A DNA stretch of 64,000 nucleotides from NCBI RefSeq assembly GCF_014066305.1, contig NW_023501037.1, positions 1,302,501 to 1,366,500 of the forward strand, written 5' to 3'. Position 1 is the first letter of the stretch, and the number at the start of each line of letters is the position of its first letter. The stretch comes from Letharia columbiana (lineage: Eukaryota > Ascomycota > Lecanoromycetes > Lecanorales > Parmeliaceae). The translations under genes and the position numbers were made by a program. The notes below the pieces were generated by a model that was not told the origin of the DNA, did not search any database, and was given only the letters and a program-made list of their open reading frames with translations. Of the stretch, positions 1 through 9,975 are shown in pieces.

Positions 1-266
1 TTTGCCTCAAAAAAACTATGCTGACTCCGAAATGTCTAGGTGATACGGAGGGAGGGTGGGAGAAGTTCTTGCCAGGTGTGGATGACCGGTTGATGACTCT
101 AAAGAGCTCGTTTGAGAGCTACACCGATCTTGATGATATGACTGTCGTCTAGGCGTACACAGGCTTGTGACACGCATGCATTGGGTAGGGTATGCGCTTT
201 TGTAGGGCGAAAGGTTTTGGGATGTTGTCTGCGACACAGTGCCTTTGCTGATGGCTGATGACAACA

Positions 267-290
267 TGTGTGTGTGTGTGTGTGCGTGTG
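267..290. repeat. (TG)n microsatellite
   Basis: A run of TG dinucleotides interrupted once by CG. It lies downstream (3' side) of the HD-domain pseudogene, in a stretch (1-542) where I see no convincing gene. Confidence 0.9.
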
Positions 291-542
291 AGATGTATTT
301 CGTCGATCTTTCCTGAAGTGTACTATAACCGTTTGGGATCGAGAGGAGATTCATGCTCCATTTCGCTGAAAACGGCCCAAACGCGTGCGCTCCAGGGTCT
401 TGTGTTTTTGAGAGAAAATTTACTTTATGTCATTCATTTGTGACCCTATGGCAGAAATCTCTGAAAGAGTACGAGGCCACCGCACATGAGTCAAAGGGTC
501 CGCTACCTGCACAGGGGCGCCGACACAACGTCGAAAGACCTT

Positions 543-1108
543 TCAACCAAGCGTGCTCGCTACCATGAAGTCGATGTCTTTCGTGCCAGCCAAAGTGTAT
601 CCCTCGACATAGCGTTCCCCATACGTCCCACAAAGTTGTCGTACGTAGTCTCTGGCTTCGTGCGGCACAGCCTACAACAGATTTCTCGAACGCCCTCCTT
701 CATTCTCAATCTGGGCAATCCCTTGACAACAACTTTCCATGTGTCCCACGTCAGATGCCCGCCAATTGCTCGGTCTGGTCCGGCGAGATCAGCGTTGATA
801 CCATAGCTCGTGGCGAGCAACCTCGGGTTCCTTGTGCCACCGCAAATTCTCTCGCTTAGCATGCCGCTTTGAAGGGAGCATTGAGTTGTGAGACCATTGC
901 GCGAGTGTATTCACTTCTGAATTGGGTCTCAAGACTCCAAATACGGCATGAAATAAGAAATGATGGGCTGTAGGGGCAGCTCACAGCAATGCTCGTGATG
1001 GCATGCGGCGCAGTTGCATCCCATACGAGCCGTAGGCAGTGCTCGTCCTAGTCGGCTGCTTCTCTTTGGAGAAAATCACGTGCAGCGTTGGCGCTGTCTA
1101 CGCACATT
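543..1108 (-). pseudogene. HD-domain (cyanamide hydratase-like) protein, frameshifted remnant
   Basis: Conserved blocks of a fungal HD-domain hydrolase family appear in order on the minus strand but in different frames. Around 1100-985 is ANAARDFLQREAAD, an in-frame TAG, then LRLVWDATAPHAITSIA. A possible intron starts GTGAGC after SIA. Then come EPEVA in one frame and TSYGINADLAGPDRA in another (break near 845), followed by PRLRMKEGVREICCRLCRTK and ETTYDNFVG. A second frame break near 635 precedes YGERYVEGYTLAGTKDIDF and a stop at 543-545. In intact relatives these blocks form one reading frame, so I count one stop and two frameshifts. The N-terminal part is missing or unrecognised. Family assignment rests on motif memory (WDA..LH...SIA, KPETTYDNF.G); the decay is directly visible. 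Confidence 0.6.
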
Positions 1109-1291
1109 TCGGAGTCAGCATCGCTTATTCAAGGCAAGAAATCAACATTAGTGAAACAAGTTTCAGCAGTAGGAGCAGGTTTTTGCCACCGGACTATGGA
1201 TAGCTCCAAAATGTGCGTGAATACACACATTTTAAAGTCAGCATTACTTCTCCAAGGTAGATATTTGAGTTACAAGACACTTCTCGGGAGT

Positions 1292-1627
1292 ATGAAAGGT
1301 CACTTTGTTCGCGAAGCATGTCTCGCAGCTCAAATTCAGTACCTAACAAGAGTCATGTCCGAGATGTACGCCCCGACTTTAAAGCGCTTCTACGAGATCG
1401 CCGATCTCGTCCCTACCCAGGTTGTGCAAGATAACAGCTATTACATAAGCCTCGAGATCACGACCTTGGAGCCCAAGTGTCTTTATTACAATGATAAAAC
1501 CGAAGAGCCAGGCTCTTACGCTGCGGTTATAAGCGAGGTCACTAAGATGCTTGCGGCAAAGAGCGAGAGCTTTGTTTATCAATTGTGTGTTGGGGACTGG
1601 GACTCCAGCGAAGATTCAAATTGGTAG
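1292..1627 (+). CDS. Hypothetical protein, 111 aa
   Basis: An open frame runs from 1088 to 1627; I place the start at the internal ATG 1292 because the upstream part consists of two diverged copies of a repeat (THISESASLIQG and THILKSALLLQG) that overlaps the remains of the HD-domain gene on the other strand. The remaining product (KGHFVREACLAAQIQYLT... ending WDSSEDSNW) has ordinary globular composition with no signal peptide, membrane segment or domain I recognise. No intron signals are needed. It may be the 3' exon of a larger gene or a chance frame. Confidence 0.35.
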   Translation: MKGHFVREACLAAQIQYLTRVMSEMYAPTLKRFYEIADLVPTQVVQDNSYYISLEITTLEPKCLYYNDKTEEPGSYAAVISEVTKMLAAKSESFVYQLCVGDWDSSEDSNW

Positions 1628-2685
1628 ATTTGCCATCATGTAGCGATGTAACCGTCTGTTCAGTTTCCTCTGGCTAAAGAGGATGTATTTGAGTCGGTGG
1701 AGCTGGAGAAGGAATTTTATGGAGTGGGGAGAAAAGGCGAATGCGTATATACATACGATTGCTTTGAAATCGATTAAAGGATCCGTCCCTTATGCGTGAC
1801 CGTGACTCGAAGGAGACTAGCCAACAGAAAATAGTGCTGATACAGGTGGATGGCTTGATGCGACATTAAACTACCATACTGCAATAGCTCTAGATTGCCC
1901 AATGAGATGCAAAGTCTCGCAAGATGGGGCATTCTGACAGGGCAATATATACCCAAGCAGACGACGTTTCAAGAGCAATGAGGTGTGAGGTTTAGTATGA
2001 CGAGCAAGCTGCTGATTGGATGGTTCGCACTTGTGATTCATTGGATCTGTTTCGTATGCAAGGAGCCGGACCTAGAGTACGTACAAGTAAGGTAAGGTAG
2101 CGACACTTTCTTGACGCCTGCTCCACCTGTAAGACATTGATAGGCGATACCGACACATGGAGTGAAGCTCAGAGCACATTGATAGTTCAGTACATTGATA
2201 GTTCAGTAGTCAAAGAGATGAAAGACCGTAGGAGCAATTCCGGCGTAATATAGGCACCATAGGTGTTAGTGTGGCGTAAGCCACTAGGGCGTGGGTTATT
2301 GAATGACTAATCGTTGTTCCACTTCCTTACCCCCTCGAGACTCGAAGCGTTAATGGTTTTATGACACATACTTGAACCTTCAAACTGCAATTTGGGCTGC
2401 AACAGGATAGCTGCTTCTTCTTTCCTCGCCTACACCAAATCATCACCCCTAATCCCAACCTCATCTCCCTCGAAGCTCGTGCATCGGTCTCGTCATCCGC
2501 GAGATCCAGCACCGAGCTTCTCCCCATCTTCCACCACGTCTCCTCTAACACGAAAGAGGAAAGCTATTCAGACAACCAGGGAAGCCAATATACCCGTCAA
2601 AACAACCAAGCTCAGCGAGGGTCTCAGTGAAGATTTCGCAACAGCCTCGTCCGGGGCAGCACTCAACACCCCGCCATTGACCACC
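1628..2685. other. Intergenic region upstream of the RBR ligase gene
   Basis: No convincing gene. A 17-18 bp direct duplication (ACATTGATAGTTCAGTA) is present at about 2174-2207. A pyrimidine-rich stretch and an open frame (2392 onward, in frame with the RBR ligase start) precede the chosen ATG; the added residues are low-complexity and Ser/Thr/Pro-rich, so this is probably 5' UTR. Confidence 0.5.
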
Positions 2686-4398
2686 ATGGATTCGGACGAC
2701 GAGTTTATGAGCGGTCTATCAAGCCAAGACGAAGATGATTTCGGAGCTGCTCAAGAGAGTGACGATGGAAGCCTAGGAGATGGTACGTATTCGTCTTGTG
2801 CTCTCACATAGATCGGGCTGACCCTGTGACCTCGACATCAGAGTTCGACGATGAGGAAGAGCCGGATGTTGGCTTCTCGCAAGACAAAGATCTCAAGCCC
2901 ACAAGGAAGTCCTACGAGGTTGAATACAACGTTTTCTCACCAACAGATATACAATTACATCAGGACAAGCAAATCGACGAAGTCTCAGCGATCCTTGGCC
3001 AGCCATCGGAAGCTTCCGCTATACTTCTACGGCACCTTCGATGGAACAAAGAGCGACTCATCGAGGCATACATGGACAAACCTGATACCATTTTAGAGGC
3101 TGCCGGACTAGGGCCAGACGCTGCTCAGACGCCAACGACCAAGGTGATCAGAGGCTTTACGTGTGATATCTGCTGCGAAGACACGCCTGGCTTGGAGACG
3201 TACGCATTGAAATGTGGACATCGCTACTGTACCGATTGCTACAGACAGTATCTCGCTCAGAAGATCAAGGACGAAGGCGAGGCGGCAAGGATACAGTGTC
3301 CAACCCGCGGCTGCCATCGGATTGTAGACGCCAAGTCGTTGGACTTGCTTGTTGCAGCAGAGCTTAGGTCAAGGTATTTGGATCAGCAATTAGATAAATG
3401 ATATTACTGATCGACATGCAGATACCAAGTGCTTCTCACGCGTACCTACGTTGACGACAAAGAGAACCTGAAGTGGTGCCCAGCCCCCAATTGCGAGTAT
3501 GCCATTGAATGTGGCGTTAAGAAAAAAGATCTCAGCCGAATAGTCCCTACAGTTGCATGCTCATGCAAACATCGCTTTTGCTTTGGCTGCACCCTGAGCG
3601 ACCACCAACCGGCACCATGCTCACTGGTAAAGCAATGGGTCAAGAAATGCGAAGACGATTCGGAAACAGCGAATTGGATATCAGCAAACACTAAAGAGTG
3701 CCCTAAATGCTCTTCAACGATTGAGAAGAATGGCGGTTGTAATCATATGACATGCCGGAAATGCAAACACGAGTTCTGCTGGATGTGCATGGGATTGTGG
3801 TCGGAGCACGGCACGAGCTGGTACAACTGCAACCGTTTCGAGGAGAAATCAGGCACCGATGGACGTGATGCCCAGGCCAAATCGCGACAGTCTCTCGAAA
3901 GATATCTACATTACTACAACCGCTACGCCAACCACGAGCAGTCAGCTAAGCTCGACAAAGATCTCTACCTGAAGACCGAAAGGAAAATGATGAATCTGCA
4001 GACGGCATCTGGAATGTCGTGGATCGAGGTCCAATTTCTAGAGACAGCATCGCAAGCACTACAGCAATGCCGGCAGACGCTTAAGTGGACATACGCGTTT
4101 GCATACTATCTTCAACGAAACAACTTGACCGAGATCTTTGAAGACAATCAGAAAGATCTCGAGATGGCCGTCGAGGGCCTCAGTGAGATGTTCGAAAAGC
4201 CTACTACTGAGCTGGCAGCTTTGAAGGTCGACATGATGGACAAGACATCTTACTGCAACAAGAGGAGAGTCATCTTACTGGACGACACAGCCCAAAACCT
4301 CAAAGCTGGTGAGTAGCCTCCCCGAAGAACAACCGGACTCGTTCTAACATCCTACAGGCGTGTGGAAATTCAATGTAGACATTGGTGTGGGACCGTGA
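2686..4398 (+). CDS. Ariadne-type RBR E3 ubiquitin ligase
   Basis: Four exons (2686-2782, 2842-3373, 3422-4308, 4358-4398) joined by 59, 48 and 49-nt GT-AG introns give 518 aa. The order is that of HHARI/Ari1: acidic N-terminus (MDSDDEFMSG), UBA-like segment, RING1 starting at Cys140 (CDICC...CGHRYCTDC), IBR (CPAPNC...CSCKHRFCFGC), RING2 (CPKC from about 303) with the GGCNHMTC motif, and a C-terminal Ariadne helical domain (YLHYYNRYANHEQS...). By homology Cys316 in GGCNH is the catalytic cysteine that accepts ubiquitin from the E2; in the family RING2 transfers ubiquitin via this thioester and the Ariadne domain is autoinhibitory. The start has a CCACCATGG context. The last exon of 41 nt, coding GVWKFNVDIGVGP, was set by phase and its GTGAGT donor. 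Confidence 0.95.
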
Positions 4399-4808
4399 GG
4401 CAAGGATGTAATTACCATCTAAGAGTATCGATCGTGAGCATTTTCATGGAGCAAGAGCGATGGTGGAGGTCTAGCATGGAGTATAACATCTTCGTGGGTA
4501 GACGTGGCGTTTCTTCTCATTCCAATATGTACTATCATAGCGTGAGCGTAGCTTGCCATAGCGAGGGTCCTAAACGTGAAGGAGTTCAAATGATCAAATG
4601 TCAGCACCACAGTATTGCAGGCACCACAGGGATCGAAATCCTTGTGCTTTGTAAATGTTCAGCAAAGTCTTGGCATTCAGAGAGCGGAGGTGTTTGCGGA
4701 GAACCGCTGGTGACAGCTTAACTTTTAGCAGCAGCGTCCGCAACTCGACTCTTTTGCTTATTTCACTAGGCCTACCGTTTGATTTGTACGTATAGTAGGA
4801 GCCGATTA
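4399..4808. other. Intergenic region, 410 bp
   Basis: Contains the 3' UTR of the RBR ligase gene and the promoter of the small membrane protein gene. An open frame extends through part of it from 4362 but is the unspliced continuation of the ligase terminal region; no independent gene seen. Confidence 0.6.
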
Positions 4809-5205
4809 ATGCACCCTTTCTCCATTCTCACTCTTGGCATCTTCGTCGCTGGTTATATCACTGCACGTTGGGATCTAGTAACAAGACTTTACGAACTAGC
4901 AATATTCGCAGCTGATCACGGTGTCGTGGTAAGCTCGAGGAGCTTGATATTGTTCTTGGTCACAGATCTCTCATTTTAACATCTCACAGACTCGAGCGGC
5001 TGGAGGCTTCACTCTTCTCTCATTGGTCTTCTTCCTTCTTATCTTGCCCATTGAACGCCTTGCAGCACACGAGACAAACGATGTGAGTCTCGAACCTTGT
5101 CTGTGAATACTAAGTAATTTTGCTAATTTATATGTCAAGCACCCTCGTTCTGCCATCGACGGCATCTCCGCGCGCGAGCAGCTAAGGCGTCGGGGCTCCT
5201 TCTGA
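4809..5205 (+). CDS. Small two-helix membrane protein, 92 aa
   Basis: Three exons (4809-4928, 4990-5082, 5140-5205) separated by 61 and 57-nt introns, all phase 0, encode 92 aa. Two hydrophobic segments are visible: about residues 3-19 (PFSILTLGIFVAGYITA) and about 45-60 (FTLLSLVFFLLILPIE). They are separated by a polar helix-like stretch (RWDLVTRLYELAIFAADHG) and followed by a basic tail ending LRRRGSF. I recognise this as a type of small conserved fungal membrane protein but cannot name it. Its stop is only 20 bp before the GPI1 ATG on the same strand, so both may come from one transcript or GPI1's promoter may lie inside this gene. Size and topology recall Eri1/PIG-Y, another small subunit of the GPI-GlcNAc transferase complex, but there is no sequence motif to prove that. 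Confidence 0.8.
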
Positions 5206-5225
5206 AGTGCACCGACAATGACACT

Positions 5226-7546
5226 ATGGTCCCGGCAAATGGACTGCTCAGGATCTTCTGGCCGTCAGATGTTCCCAGAAACAAGGGCCAAGGGACTATA
5301 ATAGGGTGGAGAAACTCTCCTTTGGATGTCTTCGTCGTGGCTATATTACAGGATGTGGAGGTAAAGCCGCTGTAGAATTGTACATTTGGAGGCTCGCTAA
5401 CGCAGCTCAGGCGCGGAAGGTCGAAAGTGCTCTTCGAGTAGGCACTCTTGTGCGAGATAGCCCGCACCCCATGCGGCAGATATACGATTTGTGTGGGAAT
5501 AGCTCGTTGCATGTCTTAGGATCTGTAAATCCAACAGTCGCGACTGGCAGCTTCAACCCTAATCACCTCCTGGCATACACTGAAGCCTCTAGTCCGTTTC
5601 CTAGTGTATTCTGTCCAAAGACTTGCAATGTCAGTGTCCAAGTCATCATGTTCGATCGTCCGTCTCCACGTCAAATGCAGTATATGTCCCTAGACCCTAT
5701 CTCGCTTGTATTAGGAGACAAGAATCTAGGAAGTGACGGTGCGCCGCACAAGCTGGGAAATGGTGATCTGGATACTGAGACCGAGAGTATCGATACACCA
5801 CGATTGGTTAAGAAGCTTCAACTGCACACCGTGATCAGGCATGCGCTGTCACAAAAAGAGGTCATGCTACCAACCATTTTGGCACAGATCAATTGCTCCT
5901 CTGAATTGGCAAAACTTCTGGCAAGAAATTCATACCTTCTGAGGACACGGCAAAAAAGAAGCTTAAGTGTGAGCGAGAAAGTCGTAGAATCAGCCACTAC
6001 TGTCCGGGACTATATTATCGACGTTGCATGGCGTATTATCACCATCTGGGTGTGGCCTCTTCTGAGCAGGACCTTTTTGATGGCGCTCATATTTCATCGG
6101 ACAGTTGCGGAGGTGATACTACGTGTGCTTGAGTGGAGACCTCGCCCTGATAGAGCAGCGTTGAAGGATATATCTGCTACAGCGCAGCAGGTGGATATCC
6201 GACTGCAGCAGTTTTGCTATTGGCCCATGCAGTATCTGACCTTACGCAAAAGGAAGGACGACTGGGAAAGTATTACAGACAGGCACCCAGACTACATTCG
6301 CTTCTTCAACAGCCTCTGGCTCGTGGCAAATGATGTGATTATAGGAATCGCCTTGGGTTCCTACATCATCGACAATGCTGCGTGGGTCGCTTGGCAAATC
6401 AACACTGTCCTTATGGGCTGGACTGTGGAAGGCTTGCGAGACATGATCTTATGGCTCATGGATTGGCCTGCAGGTCTAAAACTCAACACTGAACTAGCCA
6501 TCTTTCTTGGTGACCTGTTTCTCTGGGTTATTGACCTTTGGAAAGGTAACTTGGGACATGGCCCCTATGCACTTTTCGTCTCACATGTCGCATGCTGACT
6601 CACACAGAATGTGTGATTGGGCTACAACCTTTATTGCCTCACGTCATCTACTTCATTGGCTTCTCAAGTTTTGCCGGCGCCACTATGCCCATCTCCATGT
6701 TCTCCGACCTTTTGTCACTACTGACTGTACACATTTACTGCTTCTATACCGCATCAGCTCGTATATTTCACTGGCAGCTCACCATCATAATGTCTCTTTT
6801 CCACCTCTTCAGGGGCAAAAAGCACAATGTGCTACGCAATCGAATTGACTCATGCGACTACGACTTGGACCAATTGCTTCTAGGAACTATACTGTTCACT
6901 TTGCTATTCTTCTTGCTGCCGACTGTGGCTGTATTTTACCTGACATTCACCTCCGCAAGGATGGCCATAATATTTCTCAAAGCCGCCTTAGACACGTCGC
7001 TGGCTTGCCTGAACCATTTCCCTCTCTTTGCATTAATGCTTCGAGTGAAGGACTCGAGGCGTCTTCCTGGTCAGTGTTTCGCCTTTAGTCCTGACTGAAT
7101 CTAACATGTTCTAGGTGGCATTTGTTTCGAGCTTCGGGATACCCCATCTGTTTCTTCACCTTTTAACGATCTAAATGATGCCCCTCCGACATCGTACATA
7201 ATGCTCAAAGTAAGATTCTTCCTAAGAAATAAGAGGGGGCCACTGATTAGCGGTGTAGTCTGTCCCTCTCTCTTTGCGGGCCATGTTCAATCAGTACTTC
7301 CAGCTCGGACACCGTATTCATAAGCACTACTTCTCGCCTAGTGTTATTCTATGCCTAGTCACCGGTCAATTTTTACCGCCGATTCACAGGAAGAGCCTCT
7401 ACAGCCTTCAATACAGCATGCTGCCAGCCCAGCGTGCGGGCGTCCTCGAAGCATGGAAGCGGCTCACAGAGCAGTCTCCAGCCATAAGAAACACCTTTGC
7501 GAAATTGCCAAATGGCATATCTGTGCAACGGGTCCGTCGTCCCTAA
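5226..7546 (+). CDS. GPI1: GPI-GlcNAc transferase subunit Gpi1 (PIG-Q)
   Basis: Five exons (5226-5360, 5411-6545, 6608-7069, 7115-7209, 7259-7546) with introns of 50, 62, 45 and 49 nt give 704 aa. Gpi1 is a membrane subunit of the ER complex that transfers GlcNAc from UDP-GlcNAc to phosphatidylinositol, the first step of GPI-anchor synthesis. Family hallmarks are the N-terminal LRIFWPSDVP...GTIIGWRNSPLDVFVVA, PSPRQMQYMSLDPISLVLGD, and the strongly conserved hydrophobic C-terminal half with several membrane spans, including FRGKKHNVLRNRIDSCDYDL, LDQLLLGTILFTLLFFLLP and ALDTSLACLNHFPLFALMLR, then GGICFELRDT and HRKSLYSLQYSMLPAQRA. The third intron was chosen because it alone joins RRLPG to GICFELRDT. 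The first intron contains a clear GCTAAC branch site. Closely preceded by the small membrane protein gene. Confidence 0.93.
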
Positions 7547-7901
7547 AGCAAAGTCGATATCAACTAGTGCATATAGAGTTCAAGGTCTAGCCGTTGAGCA
7601 AAGTTCAGTGTATGGCCCCATGATTCATTATGCTCCACACTTGTTTGGACACAATTCTGTACCCGAAGGCTAATCTAGTTTGATTCTTTCGCATATAATG
7701 AATGTACAGTGAAGTAAAACATGCAGGTGCCAATACTGGGACTGAGTAGACATGGAGTCTCCCACACTTGCTGTGCTGAGCATTGTACATCCTGCGCGAG
7801 AACAACTGGCGCCTTGACACAGGATCCTGCGCATATCATACCACATTCCATTTCGTGTTGAATCCAGTTTCGATCACCGTATCCAAACCCTCGAAATCTG
7901 C
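7547..7901. other. Convergent 3' intergenic region
   Basis: Lies between the ends of GPI1 (plus) and the Cys-rich gene (minus). Only UTR-like sequence is seen; short open frames on the minus strand show no features. Confidence 0.6.
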
Positions 7902-9587
7902 TCATGTCCATGCTAATGCAGTCTTCATAAAAGCACTTTCTCGGGCAATTGCCACCAGCGAATCAATTTTTCCAACACCCAACCCTTGACAGCCAATACA
8001 CTTAACTAGTGTGGCGTTTGGCCCGATCTCCCCTCCACACTCACAAGCCCAACCCATTACCACAGTCTCGACGTCTCCATCCATTCCTTTCCCAATGAAA
8101 GTTCTCCTCCTGAACTCAGCCTCGACGCAATTTTTCATAGTACGCCTCTCCAGCTCCTGGGTTTGGCACGCAAAGCAGAGCCATTGCTTGCCACAAGAAC
8201 ATCCTTTTTTCTTAGGATCAGTATGCAGCAATTCATTGTCGCCACAGGCCTTGCATAGCGGCCACCAGGCCGGACCGAATAGCTCTGGCCTCGTTGCTTT
8301 GATATGACGACGAGCACCATGGTGGCAGGTTGCACAAACGCCGTGACCGGGAGGTTCGTGCGGGTCTTGGTGGGCCGCGTGGTTGGTACAAGCTTGAATA
8401 GGCTCTGAGTGTATTGTTTCAGGCTTTGAGTCGAAGCGTAGGAGCGTGGCAACGTAATCACCGCGCCCAGGCCACAGGCGAGGCTCTTCTGAGCAGAAAC
8501 TGGGTTTCGAGTCGCCATTGATGTTGAACGTGACGGCTTGCTGTTGCTGGAGCGGGAAGGCGGGAGAGGCGAACTCAGATGAGTTGGAGCGATTGGGAAC
8601 CCCTGTTTGAGGGCTTGGCGTGCTCGGCTGAACAGGAGGCCGGTATTGTCTGTTGCGGTGAAGAGGCTGCACCTCAGGCCGCGTGCGAGGGCGGCCGCGT
8701 CTGGGTTTTCCTTCAGGGACGGATTCTGGTGTCAAGACTGATTTGGGTGGGGAGGAGGTCCTGATGTGTTGGCGCTTTTTGACTCCGGTTGGTTGTTGCG
8801 TCACGGGAGAGAGGAACTTCCTGTCCTGGACGTGGGCTGCGAGAGCGGCGTCTTTGAATGCGCTTGGCGCAGTCGCCGGTGCTGGCGTTAGTGTGATTTG
8901 AGGGTTTTTGGATGTGAACTTCGTGGGTGTGGCTTTCTTCGGTGAGGCTGTTGGCGAAGATGGCAGGATTGATGATGATCGTAGCGATGATGGAGCTGTT
9001 ACGGGAAAGCATGCTTGTGGACTTGACACATTCGTTGGGCTTGGACACGGACCGAAAAGAGACGTTGTCGATTTCACCAGGTCGGCTTTTGCTGCTGGTG
9101 TGGTGGTGACTGCCACATTTGGGGAAAGGGGTACCATTTGAGCTATCGGTGCCCGGCGCGGTTCCGATGAGGAGAGAGTGAATGTGTTCATCGTTTCCAC
9201 CGGCCTGGAGGTCGTCGGCTCCTCAGAGGGAGTCGCCCCTTGTGGGTCCTTTGGCTTCGAGTGCTGTTGTATGAGCTTTGCCAGATTAGCGGACGCCTCA
9301 ATCGCCTCAATCGCCTCCTTCGCTGGCTGGGTCTTCAGCTCTTTCTCTGGCGACGAGAACGGTGTTGCCCAAGTAACAGATCCATCCAACTCAGAGTCCG
9401 AGTGAATTGCTTTGGTCGGTGTTATATGATGCGCAGTAGCGAAGGCGTTGACCGCAACCTGATTCTTGGATAACACGCCCTCGTTTGATTGAGCTGGGTC
9501 GCCCGTTTTGGACACGGCACCCTTGAGGTTCTTGGACGGCGGGACCGTCTGCGCGGTAGGAGGGCCGGCGAACCAGGTACGCGCCAT
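7902..9587 (-). CDS. Hypothetical protein with C-terminal cysteine-rich (zinc-binding-like) region, 561 aa
   Basis: A single-exon frame with start context GCCATGG. Residues 1 to about 395 are low complexity, rich in Pro, Ser, Thr and Ala (probably disordered) and contain a basic stretch KGKPRRGRPRTRP-like near 300, resembling an AT-hook (GRPR core). From about 400 to 545 there are at least fifteen Cys in CxxC or CxC pairs (CATC, CKAC, CSC, CFAC, CEC, CIGC) interleaved with His, as in tandem zinc-binding modules. No family name comes to mind. The combination of a GRPR core and Cys/His clusters hints at a nuclear or chromatin-associated role, which is inference only. The last 20 residues are not Cys-rich and the frame ends without an obvious splice site. 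Confidence 0.7.
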   Translation of the reverse strand: MARTWFAGPPTAQTVPPSKNLKGAVSKTGDPAQSNEGVLSKNQVAVNAFATAHHITPTKAIHSDSELDGSVTWATPFSSPEKELKTQPAKEAIEAIEASANLAKLIQQHSKPKDPQGATPSEEPTTSRPVETMNTFTLSSSEPRRAPIAQMVPLSPNVAVTTTPAAKADLVKSTTSLFGPCPSPTNVSSPQACFPVTAPSSLRSSSILPSSPTASPKKATPTKFTSKNPQITLTPAPATAPSAFKDAALAAHVQDRKFLSPVTQQPTGVKKRQHIRTSSPPKSVLTPESVPEGKPRRGRPRTRPEVQPLHRNRQYRPPVQPSTPSPQTGVPNRSNSSEFASPAFPLQQQQAVTFNINGDSKPSFCSEEPRLWPGRGDYVATLLRFDSKPETIHSEPIQACTNHAAHQDPHEPPGHGVCATCHHGARRHIKATRPELFGPAWWPLCKACGDNELLHTDPKKKGCSCGKQWLCFACQTQELERRTMKNCVEAEFRRRTFIGKGMDGDVETVVMGWACECGGEIGPNATLVKCIGCQGLGVGKIDSLVAIARESAFMKTALAWT

Positions 9588-9975
9588 GGCTGATCGATCA
9601 AGTCTTTGACGTTCTTGGTTGGTGCAATGTCATCTGCGCGTTGTTTGTTGATGGTGTTTTGAGCCAACTCGTGGCAGACTGTGTGGGGTGCATCTCATGT
9701 GTTGACGTTTTGGTGATTACATGCAGTGTTCGCTTCACTCACCATGGAGGCGTGACGGCGACATGCTGGCTTCAACATCTACCATGACAAAGACTTAAGG
9801 TGAACAGTCATGTTTCTTCATGAGAGATTATGCTTGAACGAGGAAACGCTTCCCAGGGGAGTTAGATAAATGTATTTCTATCCGAAACAACGATGAAGCA
9901 GAATCGACAGGGCGTGGGTGAAGAGTACAACCCTTCAGCAAGGAGCATTTCCAGAACAATCGATGGGATCATTGT
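9588..9975. other. Intergenic region, 388 bp
   Basis: 5' region of the Cys-rich gene and 3' region of the first tandem paralogue, both on the minus strand. No gene or distinct motif seen. Confidence 0.5.

Larger units (their letters stand above)
18..1244. repeat. Dispersed 18-bp inverted repeat
   Basis: ATGCTGACTCCGAAATGT occurs at 18-35 on the plus strand and as its exact reverse complement at 1104-1121. A third, diverged inverted copy (15 of 18 matching, with changes CGG to TAA that look like C-to-T/G-to-A decay) lies at 1227-1244. The copies at 1104 and 1227 sit inside a longer imperfect direct repeat of about 45 bp (about 1096-1138 and 1214-1261). The 18-bp pairs bracket the HD-domain pseudogene. 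Whether this is a remnant of a mobile element terminus or a local duplication cannot be decided from one window. Confidence 0.6.
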
